In this document: positions 20,484 through 31,855 of the stretch, in pieces
Layout of the letters: each line of letters begins with the position of its first letter
How positions within the stretch are numbered: position 1 is the stretch's first letter
DNA from: Aspidapion aeneum
Lineage: Eukaryota; Arthropoda; Insecta; Coleoptera; Brentidae
Assembly (NCBI GenBank): GCA_963576565.1
Contig: OY755039.1
Span: forward strand, 77,164,789-77,228,788
DNA length: 64,000 nt
Direction of reading: 5' to 3'
The notes under the pieces: model-generated
The model's database searches: none
What the model was told of the DNA's origin: nothing
The model's input: only the letters and a program-made list of their open reading frames with translations
Program-made: the position numbers and the translations under genes

Positions 20484-21534
20484 CCGGGTGGGCCAAAAAA
20501 AACCGGCCAGTTTTTTTTTCGTTATAACTTTTGAACTGTACAATCGATTTTAATGAAAGAAACTGCACTTGCCAGATAATGAATTACAGTTTTGACTAAT
20601 TATATTTTTTTGTCCTCCGTCTCAAAATCCAAGATGGGGAACGAAATTAAAATGTATCCTTCAAAGATGGTCGTTTATTCTTGTGTTGAGAACATGCTTT
20701 AATTATCTTTTTAACCCGATAAAAAAGCTCCATTCTTGCCAGGTGTAACAAGATATCAGCAAAATCATTTTGGTGCTTTTCAAAAAATATAATTATTTTT
20801 TTTTCAACCATTGTTTGAAATACAGTCGAACCTCTATAACTCGAACCTGAAGGAACAACCGAAACAGTTCGAGTTATGGAGAGTTCGAGTTATAGAAACT
20901 CGACTTTCATAGTTTAAAATACAAGTAAAAAGCGCAGGGACCGCGTAAAAGGTTCGAGTTATAGAGGGGTTCGAGTTATAGAGGTTGGAGTTAGAGAGGT
21001 TCGACTGTATTATACGATTGCCTTGCCAATCATGCCTGCATTTATTTCCTTTTAACTTCATAAATACTGAACCGATTTTGATGAAATAAAAAAACTACAT
21101 CAAGTATGATTCTGTCCGCCTTCTTAAATTTTAAGATGGCTGTAAATTTTGATCATAATCTTTAAAAGGCAATTAATTCTCGCTAGGATGCTTTTTATTT
21201 CATTAAAATCGGTTCAGTAGTAATGAATTTATGAGGAACCACTAAACCGATTTTGCTGACTTGTACCTTGTTGTGCGTGGCGAGAATTTAGCTTTTTTAT
21301 TAATTCAAAAAAATAATTAAAACATGTTCGCAATCCAAGAATAAACAAGCATCTTTGAAGGGTACATTTTAATTTTATCCGCCATCTTGGATTTTGAGAT
21401 GGCGAACAAAAAACTATAATTAGTCAAAACTCTGATTAATTCTCTGCCACGTGGAGTTTGTTCCATTAAAATCGATTGTCTAGTTCAAAAGTTATAACAA
21501 AAAAAATTTGTCCGGTTTTTTTTGTCCCACCCGG
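20484..21534. mobile_element. Mariner-like TIR element, copy 2 of 3 (1051 bp)
   Basis: TIRs start CCGGGTGGGCCAAAAAAAAC and end GTTTTTTTTGTCCCACCCGG; subterminal 'gttataacttttgaactgta' is also inverted at the right end. TA flanks both sides. It is inserted in the right arm of the long inverted repeat; the intact left arm at 13185-13197 (cacaTAttctc) shows the uninserted state. Interior blocks of GCCATCTTGGATTTTGAG and its complement form palindromes. It carries a nested pogo-like MITE (20823-21007). No transposase seen. Confidence 0.85.
20823..21007. mobile_element. pogo-like MITE nested in copy 2
   Basis: Ends CAGTCGAACCTCTATAACTC and GTTAGAGAGGTTCGACTG, internal copies of TTCGAGTTATAGAG, TA duplication. 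The related copy at 48522-50332 has the uninserted sequence 'gcatattatacgattgcc' near 48858, confirming the insertion point. Confidence 0.85.
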
Positions 21535-21785
21535 TATGTGGGAATGTGGCCCAGATGCTAAGGAATAATTAAACAAAAATCCAGCTTGCATCCATTTTTT
21601 TCCAGGTGAATTTCTAAAATGACTGGGGTAACTTTTTAGAGACCCCATTGTAAATTATAATACCCATACCCAGAGCTGTCACAAGTACATTATGAAAGTA
21701 CTTCAAGTACAAGTACCAAGTACATTAAGATTTGTAAAAGTACTTGAAGTATTAAGTACATTTTCTTTTCAAATGTACTTCAAGT

Positions 21786-23189
21786 CCCACTAAACACAAA
21801 AACGTTTTAATAATGTCAAAATAATGTATAATTTAAAAACATAACGTTAAGTTGGATGTTAGTTCTAACGTCATATTCATAGTGAAAAAGAAGCTTAATA
21901 ACCCGTTTTCTGACGTTAGAAAAATAATCTTATGTTTTATAACGTTTTTTTAAAGTGTTTTTCGAATGTTAAAAAAATATTGATTTTTAACAGTGAAAAA
22001 GAAATGTTTTTCTAACATTGAAAAATAAATGTTTTTTTTAACAATGAAAAAATATATTTTTTTCAAATATCTCTAAAGATAAGGTAACATAAATAACGTA
22101 AATAAAATTCTTCTATTTTGGAAACGCAGGGCAGCAACAGGTTGAGGTTTTCGTGAACTCGACACTCAGTAAAGGCAATTCGGCCCGTAGCTGCTGAAAA
22201 TAAAATTTAAAATTCTATGTAAACAATAATTTTGTAGTAAGTGCCTCGCTACGAGGTTAAACAATTCATGCTCAAATGAATACAAGGCAAATAATTTCAA
22301 TGCAACGAAGCATTCGTTTGGTCCCGCTGTGAGGCTTGCGAAGTAGCAGTTTGCTAAACCTCGCCTATGTAACATTTATTTATGAATAAAGACGATTTAT
22401 TAATATTATTATTAAATATAATTCTACCTCAAATGAATACGCGGCTTAAGGTCCGGCGGCTAATCGTCCGCGGTGAATTGTCGCATTTCCTGTCTGATTA
22501 CCTATAACGTTAGGTATGCGATATTTCATACAAAACCATTTTTTTTCTTTTGTTTACTTTTTCTTACCTGATTTTGTGGTGCTTCATTTAGATCACTGCA
22601 CACTCATTTGTTGTTCTTTAACTGTACCATCTTTCCCCCACAACTGGAGTAATATTTCGATCCAAATATGTATTCACTATCAGTATTAATAATTGTGCTT
22701 TAAATTTGCCATGTTTGTTTCTACAAAAGGTAAATATTGTAACCAAAATTGCACAAAGCGTATCTGCTATCGACTCGTATAACCTCGCAGGGAAATGCAA
22801 TGGCTGTGGCCCGTTCTGGTAGTGGAACTATGCGGCAGCGCCCTATATAGTATATTTTTTTTTTAATGTTTAAAAAACAAATCATTTATTAGCTTCATAT
22901 ATCTTAAATTCAACGTTAGAAATGAGATCTAGGAAACACATTATAAAAATAACCATATATTGATGGTATTATTTTTAATGTTAGGGAAATTATGGTTGTT
23001 TTAATGCTGGTTTCTTAACGTTAATAAGAAATATATTTTTGGTAATGCTTTTACATGAAATTTTCGTTAGGATTTTCTACATGTTTTTTTAATGTCAAAA
23101 GTGACTTAATTTTAACACAAATTTGTGTTAGAAAAAAAAAAATTTTTCAACATCTATGTAACGTTTTTTACGATTTTGTGCTTAGTGGG
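21786..23189. mobile_element. 1.4-kb TIR element nested in the AAGTAC element
   Basis: Ends CCCACTAAACACAAAAACG and CGATTTTGTGCTTAGTGGG are inverted; GT flanks both sides, and removing the element restores an 'ttcaagtaccaagtac' stretch of the host repeat. Interior has several AACGTT words and long T/A runs, like the CCCACATAGC family, to which it may be distantly related. No coding region is supported. Confidence 0.7.
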
Positions 23190-23355
23190 GTACCAAGTAC
23201 ATTATAAAAGTACTTGATTTTCTCCAAGTCTTTTACTTTATCAATAAAAGTACCTACTTCAAGTACTTCAAAAAATTTTCAAAAATGTATAACATGTCAA
23301 AAATGTTTACAAAATTTTCAAAATGAAATGTTTTATTTCTTGGAATATTATTGTA

Positions 23356-23542
23356 CACTGGCGTATATATGGGGGGGCTGGGGGGCCCGGCCCCCCCCGA
23401 AGCTAAGATTTTTTTAGATATTTTCGACATATTTCATGAATAAAAACATAAAATAGCATAAAATACGCCCTGATGGGGTCTCGCCCCCCCCCCCAAAACT
23501 TCCTCGGGCCCACCCCGAAACTTTTTTCTATATACGCCACTG
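23356..23542. mobile_element. hAT-type MITE, gcgtatata subfamily, copy 1
   Basis: Ends CACTGGCGTATATA and TATATACGCCACTG, with G-runs and C-runs just inside, flanked by TTATTGTA at 23348-23355 and 23543-23550. A second copy lies at 36650-36831. Confidence 0.88.
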
Positions 23543-24329
23543 TTATTGTATGTAAATATGTATTATTATTTTTTCTGAACTCCTCATTTATATACAAATG
23601 CCATAGAAAGGTAATGGAAAGAGATAATTTTATTAAACAAAAAGCTACAAAATTGACCCAGTCGCATCAAAATGTTTTTAACGTTTTATAGTTTTGCAAT
23701 AGGGATGTCACAGTTACCCTGAACTCCGGGGTAAATGGGACCTACCCCAAAAGACAAAATTTTTTAAATATATTAAGTTTTTCTGTCTCAAATTGCATAC
23801 GGTTGTTCCAAATAGATCACATTTATGTAAAGCCAAATATATTTGACTTTGTAATGAGACCTACCAAAAAGTCTTGTAAAACCGGGATGCACGTACCCTA
23901 CTTTGCCTTATTTCTTTTTTGGTAGAGCACTTGGGGCACTGTTTTTACCGTCAATAATTCACTCATAGAAAGTACTATTTTTATAATAGCCCACAAAACT
24001 GCTTAAAAACTTGTTCAAATCAAACTAAATAAATAAGGATTACAAACGTAAAGATTCAAATAATTTTTTGTGGTTCTAGTCAGACTAAATAAATTTTCGG
24101 GTTCTTTAAACCAGCCTCCAAAAAACGTTCCGTTCACGTTTCACGAAATCATGAAGGTGCGTGCAAATAATTAAGCGTATAGGCATTATTCTTTGGATAA
24201 GTGTGTACCTAAGGCTTCTAAAATACCGGACTTTCCAGCCAAGTTGATAAAAAACCGGACAGGTGGCAACCCTGAGGTTACCACTTGTCTTGGGCGCATT
24301 AAAGTTATATCTCACCTATATCTCCATTG

Positions 24330-24556
24330 TACTTCAAGAATATTTTATTGTACTTGAAGTACTTTTAATGTACTTCGAATGTACATGAAGTACTTTGAAT
24401 GTACTTGAAGTACTTTACTTGTCAAAATCAAGTACATTGTTAAAAGTACTTCAAGTACCAAGTACAATTAACGAATTGTAGATGTACTTCAAGTAGAGTA
24501 TTTGAAGTACTTGTAAGTACTTGGGCTACAATTTCATGTACTGTACTTGAAGTACC
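24330..24556. repeat. AAGTAC subterminal array
   Basis: More than a dozen copies of AAGTACTT / GTACTTGAAGTAC in both orientations, dense enough to form many alternative hairpins. Belongs to the hAT-type element. Confidence 0.9.
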
Positions 24557-24763
24557 TGACAGCTCTGCCCATACCTCCTCGATTTAAAAAGTTTAAATGC
24601 TACTAGATTGACCATCGAATTGTTTTACAAAAGAGGCGTCAATCGACCATCATTTCATACATTTTAAATTTGTTAGTGACCTTATGGTCAGCTCAACATC
24701 ATGTAGGTTTCTACAAAATACGTGAAAAAGCAGTACAAGAATTCTTATATAACATATTTTTTA

Positions 24764-25457
24764 TGAGCGGCTAGTTCACAACTTGCATTCCGTTTGCTAT
24801 TGGTTGAAATAGTCAGCTGAATTTTTGATGTTGAACGTTGCCGTTTAAGATTATTATTATATTATATTAAGAGATGGTGCCACTAGTCAAGCATTTAACA
24901 AACATTATGTTTACAGCTTTCGGCGTAAAATACGAATATATACTGGTTGTAAGTGATTAAAATGTGTAGTGGTTTGTGCAGTACATACCTATTGAATTTA
25001 ACTATATTTATGCATATGCCGATGAGTTTTTTTTTATTGTTTTTTAAAAACATATTATATTCTTTTACAGTTCATGTCATTATTTTTGGGACAACTTTTT
25101 ACAACTTTTTTTTGTTGGACTATGCTTTTTGTTATGGCAAACAACTAATAACTGTCAAAAAGTTATCTCAAAAATTATGATATATAGTTTAAATTAGCTT
25201 CCCTATCCTGTTTTCCTGTCGAAATCGGTGTTAACCTAACCCTGATAAATTATTCGACAACGTATCCTAACCTGTCCAGACACGCCCCGGTTAGGATACG
25301 TTTCCCATCAATTGACCACGGTTAGGTTTTGTTTCAGTTTGGTTTAACACCGATTTCAACCTCCCAAAACGAGGACAGGAGAGTTTTAATTTTAAAAATC
25401 CCGCCTGACTATGTTAACCAATAGCAAATGGAATGCAAGTTGTGAACTAGCCGCTCG
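24764..25457. mobile_element. TIR element with about 52-bp arms, probable TA duplication
   Basis: The arms (24764-24816 and 25404-25457) share GAGCGGCTAGTTCACAACTT and continue through 'gcattcc.tttgctattggtt' with few mismatches. TA flanks both ends if the first base is allowed to vary. An inner imperfect hairpin at about 25205-25385 pairs 'gaaatcggtgttaacc' with 'ggtttaacaccgatttc' and 'cgtatcctaacc' with 'ggttaggatacg'. No coding frame. Confidence 0.65.
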
Positions 25458-25469
25458 TATTTTTTTTAT

Positions 25470-25757
25470 GTCGATATTTGAATTTGGGGTGACTTGTTTT
25501 TGTCTAGGGTGTTAAAGCGGAAAGACGCCTGCTTGCGCGCCCTTGTGTCAAAATTTAAAACAACCCGCTAGGCAAACTATTGATTATCACGACCCCTCTT
25601 GAATGGTTGTTTTAGATAAATCAAAATATCGATCTAAACTATTCGCATTCACCAAACCATAGAAAAGCGAGTGCCGATGATGGGAGGACAAGCTCCTGTT
25701 AAAGAAACTAGTTTAGTGTTCCCAAACAACGTACTGTTTCGTCGTATTCAAAAAATA
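25470..25757. other. Unassigned sequence
   Basis: No gene or repeat boundary recognised; somewhat less AT-rich than its surroundings. Confidence 0.4.
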
Positions 25758-25982
25758 GAGAATTATTGAAATAAAGACAGGCTACAATAGTACCAGGCAC
25801 AATTTTGACACCTTCACATTGTAATATCAGCTGTGATCTTTTATTAAATGAAAATAAACGAAGAAAATTTTAAATTCGACTTTGGTATGTCAATTTTGAA
25901 GGATTAACTGTCAGTTTTTAATGTAAATGTGTCAAAATATTACCTGGCACAATTATAGCCTGGCTGTATATCAATAATTCTC
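25758..25982. mobile_element. Mariner-type MITE, copy 1
   Basis: Inverted ends of about 55 bp beginning GAGAATTATTGA and containing CAGGCTA and TTTTGACAC, flanked by TA. The interior 'tcgactttggtatgtcaatt' matches the copy at 36389-36850. Non-coding. Confidence 0.75.
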
Positions 25983-26580
25983 TAATATAGGAAAAATAAG
26001 GTGAAATGAAAAAGTAGGCGAGTGTCCGTTCACGCCGATTCGCCACCTTTTCACCCCGGTCCGGTTTACCGCAGAGACAATTCGCCGAGAGAATTTTTGT
26101 TTATTGTTATTCGTAACTTTTTAAAAATTTATACTTAGCTTGACCTGTATATTTGTTGGTTAGTTAGATTTTTATTACAAGCTTTTATTTAACTTCACCT
26201 GTATGTATCTATGTATGTATGTATGTAATCAAATCTTGCAACTTATTTTTTAAGAACTTCCAAACATCCGATTGACTTCAAATTCAATATGGCGGATTCA
26301 AAATTGACGATTTAATGACGAGTTTTTCTGATTACTTTCAACTGACTTCCACGTAGCTATCTGATTGATTTCAAAATTCACATGCTCTCCCGCTAAATAA
26401 GGGGGGGGACGTAGAAGAGGTAAGGCTTTAGTTTGTTGGATCTCGACCAAAATTAATTAATTCTTGCGTATAATGATCATAATAATAACGAACAGTTTTA
26501 GGGATTGACAGGAAAGACTCCCTGCAATATTGATGCGCTAGCTGAAATGCATAGACAAATCTAAAAATTAAAAAATAAAT
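25983..26580. other. Unassigned sequence
   Basis: Contains a short (GTAT)n tract near 26205-26225 and a phrase 'caatatggcggattcaaaattgac' of repeat type. No gene seen. Confidence 0.4.
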
Positions 26581-27054
26581 TTAGAAAAAAAAACTTTTTG
26601 AAAACATGCTTTTATAACATGGACTAAAAAGCATAAAATAATTTTTTGAGTGTTCTGATATCATAATAATAAAAGCGATGGGCGGATTTAATATTAGGTA
26701 AATGCCTTTCCATGCGCATTTGGTGGATCGCCCACAACCGATGATGGGCCAACTCTTCTTTTTCAATGTGACAAAATAAATCGACACACTGCCGGTCGCG
26801 GATGATCTGCCTGCAGCAGGCGTAATAATGTCCATCCATATCAGAAAAATGTAAGGGTAGTTTGAGTAGGGTTGGGGTGGGTTGGGTTGGGTTAAATTGT
26901 CTACCCTTACATTTCTCTGCTATAATTTAATGAATTTAATGAATCCTTACGCCCATCGCTTTTATTATTATGATATCAGAACACTCAAAAAATTATTTTA
27001 TGCTTTTTAGTCCATGTTATAAAAGCTTGTTTTCAAAAAGTTTTTTTTTCTAAA
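26581..27054. repeat. Inverted repeat with about 105-bp arms
   Basis: Arms 26581-26684 and 26949-27054 are almost exact reverse complements, including GATGGGCG at the inner edge and ttttttttct at the outer edge. The spacer of about 265 bp holds an unidentified minus-strand frame and a 'gggttgggtt' run. Confidence 0.9.
26624..26839 (-). CDS. Unidentified 71-aa frame inside the inverted repeat
   Basis: Opens MDGHYYACCRQII and continues CVDLFCHIEKEELAHHRLW and MRMERHLPNIKSAHRFYYY before ending. The composition (paired Cys, several His, charged helices) looks more protein-like than the overlapping alternative frame, but I recognise no family. The 3' half lies in the repeat arm, so the stop may come from the arm sequence. 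It could be an exon of an element-borne gene or chance. Confidence 0.25.
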   Translation of the reverse strand: MDGHYYACCRQIIRDRQCVDLFCHIEKEELAHHRLWAIHQMRMERHLPNIKSAHRFYYYDIRTLKKLFYAF

Positions 27055-27066
27055 TTTATTTGATTA

Positions 27067-27237
27067 CGTTTGTTGTTAAGGTTGGTTATAGGTGGTTAGG
27101 TTGGTTGTTTAGGTTGGTTGGTTAGGTTGGTTGTTTAGGTTGATTGGTTAGGTTGGTTGGTTAGATTGGTTGGTTGGGTTGGTTCGGTTGGTTCGGTTGG
27201 TTTGGTTGGTTGGTAAGGTTGGTTCGTTAGCTGTAAT
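27067..27237. repeat. GGTTGGTTAGGTT minisatellite
   Basis: Degenerate tandem of GGTTGGTT and TTAGGTTGG words, about 170 bp. It resembles but is not the insect telomere motif TTAGG. Confidence 0.9.
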
Positions 27238-27249
27238 TTATTTGACTCC

Positions 27250-28312
27250 TATACCTATATTTGCGCCCCTTAAGGTCTTCGTCCTCCCCCCTACCCCGCC
27301 CTTTTATCCACGACACACTACTGAGGACATGGTCCAGGAGAAAGAACGCACATACTTGAAATGGTTCAGTATCAAAGAGCAAAGAGACATAGAAATCTAC
27401 AGGGAAACCAGAAGACCGCTAAGAAATTAAGCACGGCAAAATTGAAACATTCGGGCGCAAATGCCACGATATAAATAAACACGTAGGAGGTGGGCAAAGC
27501 TTTGAAGTATTGAAAAGATTTTCTACGGTAAAAAACCCAACAAAAGAAAAATTAAACATTCCGATCATCAAATCAGCAAATGGACAGAACACTACAAGGG
27601 GCTGCTGCAGAAAACGAGACCCGACTCCGAGGAGGGACATAGGAGTACATGTAGAGGAAGTACTTATCGAAAAAGGAATAATAAAGAATGTTATTAAAAA
27701 GAATGCATCGAAGAAAATTAAAAATACAACTTTAGAAGTCTAGAAATCGAAAGTACGCAAAGATTGTATTAGAAACGATTAGATGAAAAATTAATAAACA
27801 CACAGCATTCATTTGAAGAGATATATACAAACATAGTAAAAAGATTGAAAGAAGCAAGCAAAAACCCAACAAAAGAAAAAGTAAACATTCATACCATCAA
27901 ACCAGAACAATGGACAAAACACTACAAGAGACTGCTGCAGGAAACAAGACCCGAATATCTGCCAGCCTCTCCGAGGAAAGACATAGAAGTACATGGAGAG
28001 GAAGTGATTATCGAAAAAGAAATGATAAAGAATAGTATTAAAAAGCTTAAATCCGGAAAAGTTATCGGACCTGGGGGAATATACGCTGAAATGCTCAAAT
28101 ATAGATCAGAGAAACTACTAGAAAATCTCACATATTATATTATCATTCAATGCATAAAGGGACATCCTGTACTTGATGATTGGAAAATAGCATTCGTATC
28201 CTCAATACATAAAAAAGGAAACAAGCTGGATTGCAACAACTACAGAGGAATTTCAGTAACCAGTACTCTAGAAGTAGATTGTACGGTAGGATTCTTAGAG
28301 ACCTACTGATCA
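27250..28312 (+). pseudogene. LINE reverse transcriptase N-terminal fragment with internal duplication
   Basis: Three frames join into a degraded piece of a non-LTR element between endonuclease and RT. First KERTYLKWFSIKEQRDIEIY, then RKCHDINKHVGGGQSFEVLK, then a block KNPTKEKLNIPIIK..DIGVHVEEVLIEKGII at about 27530-27710 that is repeated with changes at about 27860-28050 (KNPTKEKVNIHTIKPEQWTK). The second unit runs on into SGKVIGPGGIYAEMLKY, DDWKIAFVSSIHKKGN and NNYRGISVTS, the first RT blocks. A frameshift near 28272 precedes RLYGRILRDLL. No catalytic domain follows. Confidence 0.85.
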
Positions 28313-29223
28313 CTTTCAACTGGTGTAAAATGCTCTAGGTGTTCGTTGACGCAACCAGTTTTAAGAGAGAATAACTTGTATACTGGTGTTTATGTACCGC
28401 CTCACCTCGCCTGCGGCACGAGCCGCGCCTGGAATGTGTCCGTTTTAATCAAAACAAATCGAGCCAGAAATTCAAAAAGCAAGAAAAACAAAATAATTAT
28501 AATAATATTAATTATAAACATTTTCACATCACCTCTATCACATACAGATGTGGTTTTCTTTCTATTTCAGGTACAATATGATTTTAAAATTCGTAGGCAT
28601 ATTAAATACAATCTGTTAAGAATGGTTTTAGAAGGCTAATTGGTTTAAATAAATCTAAAAATTGTTCTCATTATACGTAACTTATAAAAACTTGACAAGG
28701 TATCCAATTTTTTAGCTGGTTCAATAAAGTTATACCCCTTTATAATAGTAATAATACTTCCATTGTAAGTAAGAACCTTTTTCCTTAAGTTTCTTGATGA
28801 TGATTATGATGAACGCGCCGTAGTCGAGTTATAGGCAAGAAACTGAAAAATTGCACCTTTAGACCCCCCTCCGTCACTAAAGCAGAAAGGCTAGGGGTGG
28901 GGACTTTTGATATGGTAATGTCCTAACTACCCTAAAACTATTTCCGGATAGAAAAATTCTCCCCCCCTCCTCCATGCACTCTACAACCCACTTTTTGACT
29001 GGAGTAATATTTTTGGTCGTTTTTCTGTTAAATTAAATTTAATTTTAAATTTAATAGCTTTATTAGCTTTGCTAAATAATACATTTAAAAAATAAATTCG
29101 GTCTTTTTTGCTGCAGTTGAGCACCTGAGGTTTGATGATTTTTCTACGGCAAATGGGTGCTTGGCTGCCTTGACACAATGGAAAAATTCTTTTATTCCTC
29201 GCTCTCTCGAAGGGGTTATTTTA
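28313..29223. other. Unassigned sequence
   Basis: Holds short repeat-like pieces ('gcctgcggcacgagccgcgcc' near 28407, C-runs near 28866 and 28964) without clear ends. No gene supported. Confidence 0.4.
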
Positions 29224-30203
29224 GAGTAGGGTAAACTGCCCAATTGTCGTCCAGTTAGTGGAAAGTTCAACTTTAGAGCCCGAAATCTCGAACATTTTAC
29301 ATCATTTGGTATTATGAGCGGCTAATTTCCATTCTTTGATGATTTAAGAATTTAAAAATAATTAATTTAGATTTTTTTTGCTTTAATCTAACAGTTCCAG
29401 ACAATTAAAATGAAAAAAATGTCGTTTTGCCCAGTTTCCGTCCACGGCCTTCCCTCCTACCGTCCAAAAATTTCTAGTTTTTCAACCGGACGAAAACTAG
29501 GTTTTGGTGGTTCGAACAACTGGTTTGTTGGCGGTCGAAAACTGGTATTATTCGACCATTTTAGGACGAAAAATAGGAATTAATCGACCACACGCCAAAT
29601 AAACTGGTCGAAAATTGGGGTTTTTTGGACGAAATTCACAAGGAAAAACTTGATTTGAGCAGATTTAGGAGCAATATTCCCGCGAAGTTCGTTAAGCATA
29701 TTAGTGTACCTAAAAAACATAGTGGAACAACTGGAAGAAGAGTATTCGGTTTCTTGCGTTTAATTTTCTTGTTGAAGGCAACTTCAACTTAAATCTTGAT
29801 GGTAAACTAGTTTAGTCACCATAAGTTACAGTCGTTATTATTCTTGGGTCGAGGAAATTTAGTCGAAATATCTGTGTAATTTTTTTTGGTATACCTAGAA
29901 ATCCAATTTTTTTATTTCGTTATGGTTACAAAAAGAATATGAAATATAGTTAAATTTTTCATTGCGGACAGTCATAGAAAGTAACGACAGATTTAAAATA
30001 ATATTTTTTTAAATGTTTTGACGCCATTATCCTCATTGAAAAATTCAGCCATATTTTTTAAATACAGAAAAACAAAGCATTTAATTTTCAACTTTTATTT
30101 AAAAAATTAAACAAAATAAAGCGTTAAGTATCGAAAATGTTTCAATACATAATAAAGTACAAAATCGTCTAGTCTTATAAAATTTAAACTTTGCAATGTG
30201 ACC

Positions 30204-30346
30204 ATTTTAGCTCACACTACTACTATACTATAGTAGTGTGAGCTATGGTGATCCTAATTTTTTCGAGAAAAAGAAAGTTGCTCCGATTTCAAAAATTTTT
30301 ATATATCTTTGCTTTTCAGATGATTCTGAAACATTTTTGTTGCGCC

Positions 30347-30380
<34 letters not shown>

Positions 30381-30949
30381 ATGTCTGTCTGTCTGTCTGT
30401 CTGTATGTCTGTCTGTAACGACCAACGCGCATAACTCAAAAACGGCTTGCCCGATTTTAATAAAATTTGGTACCTAGGCTGGGTTTTGGGTCGAGATGGT
30501 CCCATTTAAAAATGAACACAAGCCAAATAAAAGGGTGGGGGTAGATTTCAAAAATTAGAGTTTATGTAAAAATATGGCGTGTGTTATACCAAACGAAAGG
30601 TAATTGAGTCTGGAGTTAAAAAAAATATATTTTAGTTTATTTTTAAAAAAAGGGTAGGGGTAAATTTCAAAAATTAGTGTTTAAGTGGAAATATGGCATG
30701 TCTGATATCAAACGAAAGGTGAGTCTGGAGTTAAACAAAATACATTTTAGTTTAAAAAAAAAGGGTGGGGGTAGATTTGAAAAATTAGAGTTTAAGTCAA
30801 AACATGGCTTGTGTGGTATCAAACGAAAGGTAATTGAGCCTGGAGTTCAATAAAATATACTTCAGTTTTTAGTTATATTAGCTTTCACGTACACTATAAC
30901 TATAGTACCCAGTGTGAGCTTAGGTGCCCATAGATTGGCAGAGTATTTT
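30204..30949. mobile_element. Twin-hairpin (Helentron-like) element, copy 1
   Basis: Starts TTTTAGCTCACAC with a palindrome AGCTCACAC..GTGTGAGCT, then 'ggtgatcctaattttttcgag', a (GTCT)n core, three diverged units of about 110 bp (gggtgggggtagatt.. tatcaaacgaaagg), a second palindrome of AGCTCACAC..GTGTGAGCT, and a conserved tail ending ggcagagtatttt. There are no terminal inverted repeats and no clear target duplication. Matching hairpins at each end, a microsatellite core and a conserved 3' tail recall Helentron-associated elements (HINE/DINE type); that assignment is tentative. Confidence 0.65.
30347..30416. repeat. (GTCT)n microsatellite
   Basis: About 17 units with two GTAT variants; core of the twin-hairpin element. 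Homologous tracts at 32244-32305 and 47792-47825 differ in length. Long frames through it on both strands are artefacts. Confidence 0.97.
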
Positions 30950-31855
30950 TATTGTCCCTAGAAGTACCCGAAAAATTTCAAGAGTTTCCAACTGGGAATG
31001 CCCTATACTTCCATTTTTTAATTACCTATTTTAACAAGAAACAGTCAGGGATTATCTTCTTAATTGCTAGTGGTCGAAAAAAACCTGTTTTTCGTCCGTC
31101 AAAATTACCAAAAAATTGATGTGGTCGAAAGATTCCAGTTTTTTGTCCGGCCATATTTTGGGTGGTCGAAAAATTCCATTCCATTCCAAATTTTGCCGAT
31201 TTTGTGTCAATAATAACTCTGGTAACCGAAGAGAAAAATGCGGACGAGAACTGGACATGATATTATAGAAAAAAAAAATCTGCTTGCAATGTGTCTTAAA
31301 ATTTCACTAATTATAATAATAAAAGATTAGGATAGATTATAAGCACATGGACCAGTAACCCAGTTTTCGTCCACCTGGACGAATAATTATTTTTGACCTT
31401 TTTTTCATCCAGTTCCGCGACCACCCATTTTTTGATAGAAAAACTAAGAAATTGTAACTAAAAGTGATATTTTTCGATGGCAAAATTATTATTCTAACTA
31501 AAAAACATAAAATTTCAACACATTTTGTAAAATTCTAATATTTACTCGCTAGTTCCCGCAGGCACCTACACTAGCAAAAACATAACGAAAACTTCACTTT
31601 GGTTCAACGCACGTTCACCCTTCTAAAGACAAGACTGTACTGGCTAAACTTTTAACGCGATTTAAAAAACGACTTTACCGTTTGGTGGGGAAAGGATCAT
31701 TTTTTAAAAAACTGTCCATAGATGGAGCCACATGGTGCTTGTTATCTTATTTTTAGGCAGAAAGTGCCAAAGTGGACGACAACTGGGGGTGGACGGCTAA
31801 CTGGGTGTTTTACCCTACTATAAGTAGCGCCTGATCTTCCAGAACTTGACTTACT

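Larger units (their letters stand above)
13129..21600. repeat. Long inverted repeat enclosing about 8 kb of nested insertions
   Basis: The left arm (about 13129-13358, continuing about 16514-16545) contains gtgcaagctg, ttccttagcatc, cacatattctctgcc, ttgagctt and aacctaacctaacat in order. The right arm (about 20310-20483 and 21537-21600) has the same words in reverse complement: aacctaac, gagctcaag-like, ggcggagaata, gatgctaaggaa, cagcttgca. Each arm is split by a later insertion (13359-16505 on the left, 20484-21534 on the right). This looks like a DNA element with TIRs of about 250 bp, or a large foldback. No transposase is seen between the arms; they enclose LINE pieces and MITEs. Confidence 0.6.
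21671..24567. mobile_element. hAT-type element built of AAGTAC motifs, with nested insertions
   Basis: Perfect 11-bp TIRs CAGAGCTGTCA / TGACAGCTCTG, flanked by CCCATACC at 21663-21670 and 24568-24575. Long subterminal regions are arrays of 'aagtacttgaagtac' type words (21680-21785, 23190-23290, 24330-24556). Two later insertions are inside (21786-23189 and 23356-23542). Remaining sequence of about 1.3 kb has no transposase. CAG..CTG ends plus an 8-bp duplication fit hAT. Confidence 0.85.
29224..31820. mobile_element. 2.6-kb TIR element, probable TA duplication
   Basis: Ends GAGTAGGGTAAACTGCCCA and the inverted GGGTGTTTTACCCTACTA; TA on both sides. The following bases 'ttgtcgtcca' / 'tggacggctaa' extend the similarity to about 30 bp. 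The interior repeats GGTCGAAAA with cgtcc words many times in both orientations. It carries a nested twin-hairpin element (30204-30949). No transposase frame. Confidence 0.65.

Noticed and set aside
27067..27237. Internal telomere repeat
   Set aside because: The units are mostly GGTTGGTT with only occasional TTAGG; it is a degenerate minisatellite.
30238..30505. Frames rich in CLSV or TDRQ on both strands (also near 32119-32366 and 47683-47886)
   Set aside because: They are translations of the (GTCT)n microsatellite in the twin-hairpin elements.
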